DNA of 64,000 bases, taken from assembly GCA_003864495.1 (NCBI GenBank), contig ML133436.1, positions 372,001 to 436,000 of the forward strand. Direction: 5' to 3'. The notes below the pieces were generated by a model. The model saw only the letters and a list, made by a program, of their open reading frames with translations. It was not told the DNA's origin and did no database searches. Shown here one piece after another: positions 52,101 through 62,063 of the stretch. The position numbers and the translations under genes are program-made. The stretch's first letter is position 1, and each line of letters starts with the position of its first letter. The stretch is from Nemopilema nomurai (Eukaryota; Cnidaria; Scyphozoa; Rhizostomeae; Rhizostomatidae).

Positions 52101-55100
52101 GAATGCATGTACTCCACTTTGAGGAAGCGATGCCGCATTCTCCATCCGCCGCTGCCGGCTTAAAATACGCGCGGTAATTTTCATGCAGACGCGCGGTTTT
52201 TGTTGTAATAGGGACAAGCATGGGGGAAGAAGCGAGAAGTCGAGCAAACTAACTCTACTCTTTGCCTAAATCTTCGCTGCAATATTTATACCTCAATCTT
52301 TGGTGCAATAGTTATGTCTGAATCTTTGGTCTGATTTCTGTAGTCTGAATTTTTGGTGCTTTATTAGAACTGAATCTTTTGTGCAGCTTTTAAGTCGTAA
52401 TCTTTGGTGTAGTTTTCACATCAGGATCTTTGGTACTGTTTATTAAATCTTAACCTTGCTTTTATCTTCGTCATTAGCATCTATTTCTCAGTGGAATTCT
52501 GACAACAAATCAATTAACTTTGATTGAAATTTCACGAGAGAATAAGCATTTAAAGTTCTTCATAGCTGCCTCTCAAATCTCCACTTGATGGAAGATTTCA
52601 TTTAAATGCTCTAAATAGCTCTCTGTCACCGACAATTACTTACTTGAACAATAAGGTATCAACAGTACCTCCCTTGATGTCAACTTCTTTGCATTGTTTT
52701 TGAAGAATCTTTGCATTTCTTGATATGAAGATTATCAATCAAACTTGCATTAGAGCCAACAAAGCAGGCATATCAATCTAAAACAACCTGCAACTTTCTT
52801 AAAATCCTTCTTCTAATGAAAACCATAGTCATTTTGCAATTTGAACTTTATTGTAGCTCATCTTAGCTTTTCGTAGCGGTATACTGAGTTTTGCTAAGTC
52901 TCTCAATTTTTTATTAGTCTTGTTTGATTATGATCGGCTTCAAATAGGTTAATTCGTATTTGATTGGATTCCTGATGGATAACGTCACAATGAAATAATT
53001 TGCCTTAAAATCTCCATTATTATTATAAGATTCAAGTTACGAAGATTGGAAGTTCAGAAACTTCAACCCTCGAATGATGGTACTACCTTGCGCACAAACA
53101 GAAGATTAAAAATCATTTGCTATCTTCAGCCTTTCAATAACTGGCGTCGTGTCTTCTTTTACTGGTCGACAACGCCTCCGTGTACTAGTTGTTCTTCCAC
53201 TCTGCATCTCTCTGCAACAAGTAACAAAACGGATATCACCGCCAATGACCCAGACGAAATAGCAGAAACGGCTCATTTATTATCTCGTAAACCCATGATT
53301 ATCTCGGTTTAATGCCCTCAACTGGATATTAAAAATTCAAAAGTAACGTTGTTTTCGTAATAGTTCGTTGCGACATTGAATTACAATTAAGGATAGTGAT
53401 GATGTTAATCTAGTTACTTGTAAGATTAATTTCGGCATATTGAAATCAAACACAATCTATTCTTCTAATCAAATTTTCATCTTAACTTGTTTTAGCGAAA
53501 TCATGAGCTCACCAACAAATGTTAGCTGGCTTGTCAAAGATAGAAAACACTTGGGCCCAAAACGCTGGGTATTTTTCCCTGGGCAGCCTTTAACTTCGTT
53601 TTTCAAGCTTAGATATCAAAGCATTCTGTTCCAAGTTTGTTCAGTGTAGGACCTTCCTCTCCCTCTTTTATGGACGCCTCAAATATGCGGTCACTTCTTG
53701 GTCCTCCGCTACACATTTGCCAATGCCTTGGCATTTGCCTCCACACCGTTCTTTGTAATATAGAATTCTAGATTCGACGAACAAATGAAACGTTCATTAA
53801 AGTTACTGAACCCCTTTCAACATTGCACTCAAGTTGCCAATCTATCGCGGCACTTGGCCTAAATCGAAGACGTTTGCTTATTGTGTGTTTGCAGACACAG
53901 GTAGCCCTGAAAACCTTGTTAATCATAACTCTAATTCATATATTCAAATTGCTTATGTTTGATCTTTTCTGACAAGCTATATGAATCGCAAAACATAAAC
54001 ATGCAAGCTATGTCGTATTTTACATCAATAGCATTATTAAAATTCACATTAGCACTGATTAAAGCACTACTTCACGTCGGCTTACATCATTATATTCTAC
54101 AGTTACCGTCAGTTGATCTTAGTTGAAGCTTCTAGTGTTTTTTTTAGAAATTCGTTTCCCAGAACAAGTCAAATGCATTTTTAATGGTGTTTCATATGCA
54201 AAGGCATTTTTGTAGCAGAGCCATGTCCTACTCGATTTGATGTCTGTGATAGCCTAGCGTAAACTCTGGCGAGGAATCGGGAAGAGATCAGCTGGTCCAA
54301 AAAGGACCCAACTGGAAACAGAAGCTTTTGTCTGAAAAAACAAACCAAGGGACTTCTCAAACATAATCAACTGTCTTCGGTTTTGCAATTCGATAAGTCA
54401 ATAGAGAGTTTTGCACATCCTCAAACAAGATCAATTTTATAATTTTCTTTTAAAGATTACTTGTTTATTGCTTTGCAATTTAGCTTTTAAGATTTTGATC
54501 ACGTGCGTCGTTTTTCTAAATCTTGCAGCTGCGACTTTCTTATTAAGACATTGGGCTGTGTCCCTGCATTATCCAGTGGCACCCCTCTCCCGCTTTCAAA
54601 TGGAATGCTGGCGAGTATTATGTCAAATAAATCAGCAACCTGTCTCCCATTGTAGTACGCTTGCTCGTTCCCAGTTCACCTCACGTGTTCCCATATCACG
54701 TGTGCATGTGCTCCTACGCAGTGTGCTTCTTCGCAGGGATTTGGCCACATTCAGCAAACCACTCCTGATCTTCCCTTAGTTAAATCGAGCATGACTATTT
54801 CTCGCAGCTCTACCATTATCAAATTCTAAGTCAAATCCAAATCTCAACTAATCGAATCCAACATCATTGTTCTCGCGTTTGCACCATAATCTAGTCAATC
54901 TACTTTAACCGTAATTCTTAAATCAATTAATCTAGCTGCTATCGGAGACAAGAGACTACTCTTTATCTTAATTCCACAAAACCATTTGCTTGCATTCAAA
55001 TTCTGCACTGGCTGTCGTTAAGATGTAGGCGGTGTTGTCTGCTAGCTAGCAGCGTTGAAAATCCTTCTCTTAATCTTTAAACAATGGTGCTACCTAAGGA

Positions 55101-58100
55101 ATTAACAACTACCAAATATGTTAAGCTACCGCATTCTACTTACTGACGCAATCGTCAACATAGTTTGAGTTTTTTGTCAATCTGACTTTGCTTAGAACAT
55201 TTTCTGCATATCTGTCGTATGATGGTGACACTAATAGTGAAATTTCAAAGCATATCACAATGCTACTAGTACGAGAGAGTTTTAAGTGGATGAAATGACA
55301 CTTCACCAGTCAATATTATACCAATCATTAAAGTCCATCCCATCAGGGACAACATCCCCATCATCATTTTGAGAAGATTCGCACTCTTCTTTCTGATCAA
55401 GTTTGTGATCAAGATTCGCACTCTTCTTTTTGATCTAGGTTTTTAATCAAGATTCGCACTCTTCTTTCTGATCAAGGTTTCTGATCAAGATTCTCATTTC
55501 TCTTTCTGATCAAGATTCCTGATCATGATTCGCACTCTTCTTCCTGATCAAAGTATGTGATCAGCCTTCTCATTCTTCTCTCTGATCAAGTTTGTGTTCA
55601 AGATTCGCACTCTTCTTTTTAAAAGGTTTCTGATCAAGATTCGCATTCCTCTTTCTGATCAAGATTCCAGATCATGATTCGCACTCTTCTTCCTGATCAA
55701 AGTATGTGATCAGCATTCTCATTCTTCTTTCTGATCAAGGTTCTCGATCAAGATTCTCATTCTTCTTTCAACACCTCTTCCCTGCCCAGTTTTGAAGCTG
55801 CTCAACTTCGAGCCAACTTAACTCCGTGATCAACGCTCGTGGACCTCAGCAAGGTCCCTTCTCAAGGCAGGTGTTTGTGTCTTGTTAAATTCCCAGAGAG
55901 CTTTCGCTCCCAGCATGCAACCTAATCGCGCCTTGTGTGCGTATCTTCTATTACGCAGATGCTTTTCAACACAAAACCACAACCCAAACACCACTCATGC
56001 TAATTTGTGCTTTGGAATTTAAAGGAAACCTGTGGATTGTCGTCTTGGAATGCAGTCTAACGAGAATTACAGCTGGTCACTTTTCTACGAAACGTTCAAA
56101 TCCGCAGATCATTCGGATTCTTTTGCTAGCTAAATGAGTAAAAACTACAGGACATTCCAACATCATCCCTCAACATGTGGGAAATCTTCTTCTGCGTCTA
56201 ATGTTGTTTAAGAGCAGGGCGCATGTTTCTCGCCACGTGTTGCACTGATTTATATGTCACACATAGAAACAGTCTTATCAAAGTAAACGTTTTGCTTTGT
56301 CCACCGCGCTGATCCCACAAGTGTGTCCTGCCTTCTACTAAATTAGAGCCCTGTTTATGCTATTCTCGATCAATAAATCAGCATTTGAGAATCATAACTT
56401 GCAAATCATAGACAAACAATCACAATCGTAGATCAAGTGATCATAGAGCCTGGCAAACAATCTTTTGCAAAGTTTGCGAAATACATAAGTTATTTTTCGC
56501 ATTTTAAAAGCGTTGTCTTACAAAGGTTAAAATGTCTATGATGGCAAAAATTTGTACTGAATGGATTGTATTAGGAAAGCAAGTTTAAAAATGTTTCATC
56601 TTGAATAGCACATTGAAAGCATACCTTTATTAAACAACTTGAGGTCCATGACTTTAATGGCTCAGCAAGATATCTTAAAAATTATTAATGCAATTGCATG
56701 TACCTGTGACATTCATGTCTCTTTTCGAAATGATTTGCATGGCTAGAACTTAAGAATTTCTCCATATACTGTGTCAAATATATTCTGATATTGTCTTAGA
56801 ATCTGTCACTGTTTCAGAGATCATCCTTGGATACTATCGAAAAACGCTGGCTATTTCCTGTTTTGCTTTAAATTTTTTTGAAATTTTTCTCAATAATTCT
56901 CTTTCTTCGGAGAAGAAGAAGAGTATTTTCAAAAATAGCTTTAAAGTTTAGGATTCAAGAGCTAAGCGAAAAAGTAGAAGCCTTTTCGAGTTTCTACGTA
57001 GATGACCTCGTGTCGGGACTGATAATTCTCAATTAATTATTAAGGACTTAAAAAACCATTCGTGTCTGCAGATTCAAATGCGCTAACTATTTACTGCAAC
57101 CATCTGCAAAATATTCGTTTGCTTTTTTGTAAAAAGTTTTCTTCCGCAATAAAATTCCTTATTCAAGCATAAGATCAAACTTACACAAAAAGGAAATCTC
57201 TATTGTGCAGTAAACATTGGAAATGTCAGATACACTTTGTCGAGCCTTTTTCTATCAGTATACGGGGGATTTAAGCGGTATATTTTAGATAAACTATTCA
57301 GATGCTTGGGCCTTAAAGATAGCTTCTGCGAATAATTTTAAAAATGGCAACTGAAATCAAGACAGGCTTTAGCACCTTCAAGATAATTTTTAAAAGTCCA
57401 GCTTTTCTAAAAAATCTGAACAAGCGAACAAGTTTTTAACAAGCGGTAAAAAACTGGAGCGTCAAACATTCTGGGCAGCGAGAGCAGTTAGACTATGTCT
57501 ATAAGTAAAATATTTGTAAGCGAGTGCTTGAGGTCAGAATTATCAAGTTGGAGTGGTGAGCACGGGAAGGCTTTTACGCAAGCCATGAATCCTGCGGCTT
57601 GAGCTGCAGGTGTAGTAGCTACTCATTAATCTGCTTCGTAATCTGTTTTCAATATTGGTTGACGTGCAGAACTTCGCAAATTTTGCTTCATGCAACGAGC
57701 CATAAAAATTAAATAGCAAAGCAAAGACTGTTTTTCTAAACAGCATGAATTCCAGGCACGAGGCAGTCGTACTTCTTCGTCAGAGGTATATGTTCAAATC
57801 GCCTTTCTGGGAACTATCTGTCAGAGCTTTGCTACCCAGCATACATTGCTTTGCTACCCAGCATACATTGCTTTGCTACCCAGCATACTTTGCTTTGCTA
57901 CCCAGCATACATTGCTTTGCTACCCAGCATACTTTGCTTTGCTACCCAGCATACATTGCTTTGCTACCCAGCATACATTGCCTCTTTTGCTACCATGAGC
58001 TGCTAAATGCAGATGCCTATTTGTAAACCCTTCGAATCGCCTGCATAATTTGTTGTATTGAGTCAAACAATTGGAATAGAGTGATTCTACAGATGCACTG

Positions 58101-61100
58101 TTATCTTTGATCTAGATATTTGACTGATCGTATTCGATATGTTTATGTTGTACGATCAATAATTGCGTTGTTGCAATTGATTAAGCAGGGTAGCAAATAT
58201 TTTATTGCAAATAACTAAAAAAAAGTCTTTAAGAAGAACATTTAAAATCTTATTCAGTATGAAATTCTAGCTGATTTCCAGCTAGGCTTCATTTGTTTGA
58301 GTTTACTTGGCATAGAGCAAAATGCCCGTTACAATACATCTAAACTTTAAAAGACAATTGACACAATGTTCAATCTGTTCTAATGTTCTAGATATTTTAG
58401 CAAGTGCGACAGTAGCATTGTGCGATGCCTCTTAAGCGGTGAAAACTTAGTAATGGCATTGAAAGCCGTGCATGCATTTGCCGCGCGGTAATTAAATCTT
58501 CGCGATGAGTGCAGTCACTTGCCGCGCGGCAAGATAATCTTCGCGATGAGAAGGATTCTATGAGACTGAGGCTTTGAAAATGATACATATTCACGTGTTG
58601 CTGCGGTCTTAGAGAATTTCGCGGAAATCGTTTTCAAAGAAGCAAAGATCAAATAATAATCGCAAATAGACAGAATGCAGCTGCGTCTTGTCGCAAAAGC
58701 CTTCTCTAATTGATGCAGAGCGAACCGCTTTCGACTTGTTAAGTCGAAACAAAGGAGCTGGACACCGCAGCCTCGCCTTCAGCGGTATTAAAGAGATTAA
58801 GTAAAAATGAATGAATTTTGAATTGTTTGGAGTTTTATGGGTTTATGACATTTTGAAACGTATGCTGCGAAATGCATTTGTAAGAAGTCGAATTATCAAA
58901 TATCATGAGTGGTATTCTAAGGATCTGCTCTCATTCTTGGTCTCGACTTGTAATCTTGGCTGATCTGACTAAATGCTTAGATGAACAAACCCTTTTTATA
59001 TGCCAGATTTTCCGTGCTCATACCTTGCCCTATAGTGATTCTGAAAATTTTTAGTTTTGCCTATTGGCAGCTTATCATACTATAGTCTGGACACGGGAAA
59101 CCTTTACTTCTTCTTCAATTTGGTTGCTTATTTGAAAAAGTAAAATTTCGCAGGCTCTGAAGCACCACTTGTGCCAGCGGCACTGTCTCTTTTTCAAGCA
59201 GCGGCTAACAACAAGACGACAGCCTCGTTTCAAGAAACACTACACTCAAATCAGTCTCAGATTGATAATCATGGAAATCCAATACTCACAATGCCTCGAG
59301 CGCACTGCAGCTGCAGTGAAACACATTTTTAATTAATATTTGTGAGAGCAAATATTCTTTGACCGCATTCATCTCGCCGTGTTATTGTGTTTGCACTTTT
59401 CTTTTCGAGATATGAGAAATGTCAATAGAACTTTAATACATTAAAGCAGATCTCCAGGTAATACGCCTGTACTATCGGCTAAATGGTCATCATTAATGAT
59501 TCGCTTTACGATTTTGAGCAGGATCAATGTGTCTCAGGCAGTAACCATCCCGGGTAGTTCATTGGTATTTGGGGGAGCTTTAACACGCAGATTTCAGCTT
59601 GCACGTAGCACGTGTCAATCGCAATTCCCACACGAAAAACACTAACACCACAAGCTGTACAGATAATTCTGTATATTTACGTCTGATCATTCTGCTAAGC
59701 AATCTATTTCTAAGCGCGGTTAATTTGTCGTTTCTACAGTAGTGACACGACGCAGTGTTTTCTACGTCCGCAACTAAACTGCCCTCTAAAAACAAGCAGC
59801 AAATGCAACTCTCTATTCATTCTTTACGTAGCGCAACGGTCTTTGCTGGGCATTAAGCCAACGTTAAGCCAAGCACGGGAATCTTAGGGTTTTGGTTTAA
59901 AAACACCTTAGATTCGTAACACCCTCTTTGTGAAAATTGCTGACATAATGCGGCATCGGATGCTGGACAAGCTGGTGAAACTACTTGATTGCCAGGCAAA
60001 GGGACAGAGCTTCAAGACAACAGCACGTGCGGTCTCCTTGGTGTCCGTCTACAAACAAATGAACAGGTGGAAAGTGTGTTTTCGAATTGCGCAAGCCTGG
60101 TGATAAAGTGCATTGAACTCGTTCCTACAGGCGTGTTCATTGATTTAAGCACCAACTACAGGCGCTATCAGAATTTCAGAGCATCTTGAAATCTGCAGCA
60201 ATACCTTCTAAGTAGCATTGTTCTGCTTCGGTATTCGAATGAGAAAATGCAGTTGAATTCGGCGGGAATTCAAGATGCATACACCAACATGAGCGCATGC
60301 CAGAAAATGTAAATGGTTTCCAAGAAGGAACACTGACACAAAGTCTCGCGTTTTGATTTTCACGCAGAATTTCCGTCAACATAATTACAGTTGCGGCGAA
60401 CTTTTATGTTTATCAGCTTACAAACTGTTGATTTCACCATCTCGATAAGATATTCGCTCTTACGACGTATTTTTAGATCCACCTGCGCCGAACTGGCCTG
60501 TGGGCGGAGTTAACGCTTGCATAATTAATGACTTTATTACTCATGCCATCTGCCCGTACAGGGCAATTACTTACCCACAGCTCCTAGCCAAAACGCAGAT
60601 CGCCGAGCGTAATTTAATCGACGATAACGCTAGGCACTTCAGTAAAAGCAAAAGCACTCGCGTCTTGCCTAGTCCTATGTTCATCTTTCGCTTGTGTATG
60701 TACTTGTTCCTTAAGGGTGGCTCTGTCTACCGACATTTGAGCATAACAATTACCCAGTGAAAATCCCTCATATAAACTTAATAGTCAGGCATCGATCGTG
60801 GCGACCTCGTTTCTCGTAAGTCTCGCTCTCATTTTGGATAGACATTGAGGTAGCTTGCAACTCAACAGAACAATTACATTCAGTTTAAACCGTTAGTGCC
60901 CCATTTGAATACAATCGCAAAAGTATACGTTTCCAGTGCCATGAGGCAGTTCCTATATAGTGCTAAAAATCACAGTCTTCCTCTGAAAATGCACAAAGTT
61001 AAATAGCTTTTTATAACGAACGAATTTCTGGACACCTCTGTCCCTTTCGCTAAAGTACCAACAAGGCGAATTTCGAGCGACTTTCGTAAGGGCGGCGGCG

Positions 61101-62063
61101 TAAACGGCCTTTGAGTCGATGCGGTACGATTCATTTGCAATGCATCAAAACATGCATGAAATCAAGATTTCGTAGCATATGAATTCAAAATACCGCGCAC
61201 TCGCCAAATTTTAATCTACGCTTAAGCTTTTGCAAGGCAATGAGCCGGTGCATGGTATCTGTCCAACTGGAAAACCTCTTAAAGAAGATCGCATTCCGTA
61301 TCGGACCTTTTGTACAGCCGAAACGCATAAGTTCATTCCTGGTTGTAGCAAAGCCTCTTGATGATGCAACGCATTCTTAGGCTTTCTGTTTGTGTAAATC
61401 AACTGCGTCTATTTAACTTCATATTTCTCGCATGTTTACTATGTGAGTCTACCCTGTGAATTGCACCAATATTCATTGCTGGCTTTTTTTTGTAGGTCGA
61501 TATTCCCAAAGCAGATGTACCACCAAAGCATCACGGGAAAGATGACTCCGTACTCGAAGATGAACGGGTCGATACCATCACCATCAAAGACAACACCACG
61601 CTTGAAACAGCCTTACCAGTACTCAAACCAAAGTGCCCAGAATATGGCTAACACGACCATGTCGCCCGACTACACTTACCAGACCCTTGGTGCTTATAAC
61701 AACAATAATAACAATACAATTTACGGCAGTGACCCTAGTCAAATGATGAGTGAAGATGCCTCTCCCATTGCCAATACCTCGCCCTACAACAATAGTGCCT
61801 GTTCACTGAGTCCGGGAACTCCAACGTCTTACCAAAACGGGACAGTAAACAACTCCTGGCCATACCATCAGGCATCTCTGAGCAGCTTCAGTGAGGCATC
61901 GACGCAAATGCTTAGCCATGGACAGAGCAGGCCACCATCGGGGGGCTACGGCTCAAGCAACACATACGCTACCCTCACCAATGGCATGTGGAGCGGGATG
62001 GGTCTTGGTGATAGTTCCTCGCAAGTAGTTCCACATGGCGAACATTCGATGAAAGTTGGCTAA
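37188..62063 (+). CDS. Helix-loop-helix protein with degenerate basic region (ID/emc-, FIGLA- or Myc/Max-like HLH)
   Basis: Five exons, 37188-37494, 40685-40839, 47051-47126, 49468-49540 and 61496-62063, close in frame to 392 residues. Introns are about 3.2, 6.2, 2.3 and 12 kb. An in-frame TAG at 37134-37136 lies upstream of the ATG. The HLH spans about 122-175. Helix 1 reads RLSDGYERLKTVLP, the loop SVKDKRR, and helix 2 VSKARILDEAINYIQRLE; an intron splits VSK from ARIL. Helix 1 and the loop length resemble ID/emc proteins (xYxxLKELVP, then KVSKxEIL) and FIGLA; ILDxAxxYIQ also recalls Max. The basic segment ERNTSKRRYSR lacks the Glu that contacts CA of the E-box, so normal DNA binding is doubtful. 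The N-terminal 120 residues contain an acidic patch (EVDDDLTSIAEQEQE). The last 190 residues are Asn/Ser/Tyr/Pro-rich, with a run of six Asn, and probably disordered. A transcriptional role, as dominant-negative partner or weak binder, is inferred. The subfamily is unsettled. Confidence 0.85.
41127..41153. promoter_or_regulatory. Paired CGCGCGG motifs in HLH intron 2
   Basis: CGCGCGG at 41127-41133 and CCGCGCGG at 41146-41153 stand out in AT-rich intron sequence. Similar pairs recur at 52168-52196 and 58481-58529 in the same gene. Function is unknown. Confidence 0.3.
52168..52196. promoter_or_regulatory. Paired CGCGCGG motifs in HLH intron 4
   Basis: Two CGCGCGG words, 52168-52174 and 52190-52196, separated by AT-rich sequence. 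This is the same arrangement as at 41127-41153. Function is unknown. Confidence 0.3.
52266..52445. repeat. 26-bp minisatellite, about seven units
   Basis: Anchored on aatctttggtg, the units start at intervals of 26, 26, 27, 25, 26 and 26 bases (52269, 52295, 52321, 52348, 52373, 52399, 52425). The core is well kept and the spacer between cores is T-rich and variable. It lies in HLH intron 4. Confidence 0.82.
55376..55771. repeat. 37-38 bp minisatellite with four-unit higher-order repeat
   Basis: Eleven units begin with gattcgcactcttcttt or a close variant at 55376, 55413, 55451, 55489, 55527, 55564, 55602, 55638, 55676, 55713 and 55752. Each carries the palindrome TGATCA or a derivative. Units 3-6 match units 7-10 better than they match each other, giving a higher-order period of about 149 bases. 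The array is pyrimidine-rich on the + strand and lies in HLH intron 4. Confidence 0.88.
57826..57979. repeat. 22-bp minisatellite, seven near-identical units
   Basis: Seven head-to-tail units beginning gctttgctacccagcatac, starting at 57826 and every 22 bases to 57958. They differ only at one site near the end (atacatt or atacttt, the latter in units 3 and 5). The near identity implies recent expansion. The array lies in HLH intron 4 and creates an open frame of repeated peptide that I do not call as a gene. Confidence 0.95.
58478..58550. repeat. 41-bp direct duplication with CCGCGCGG
   Basis: The sequence starting ttgccgcgcgg and continuing to aatcttcgcgatgag occurs at 58478 and again at 58519, with a few differences between copies. 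It contains the third paired CGCGCGG motif of this gene. Confidence 0.75.

Larger units (their letters stand above)
54500..60029. promoter_or_regulatory. Cluster of CACGTG E-boxes in HLH intron 4
   Basis: CACGTG occurs at 54500, 54682, 54697, 56234, 58592, 59609 and 60024. Each is a palindromic E-box, the target class of bHLH factors. The pair at 54682/54697 is only 15 bases apart. Regulatory function is inferred. Confidence 0.3.

Noticed and set aside
55376..55771. CRISPR-like spacing of repeated units
   Set aside because: Units are contiguous without unique spacers and the host is clearly eukaryotic; this is a minisatellite.
57745..58026. Repeated-peptide frame across the 22-bp array
   Set aside because: The repetition follows directly from the tandem DNA repeat; no independent coding evidence.
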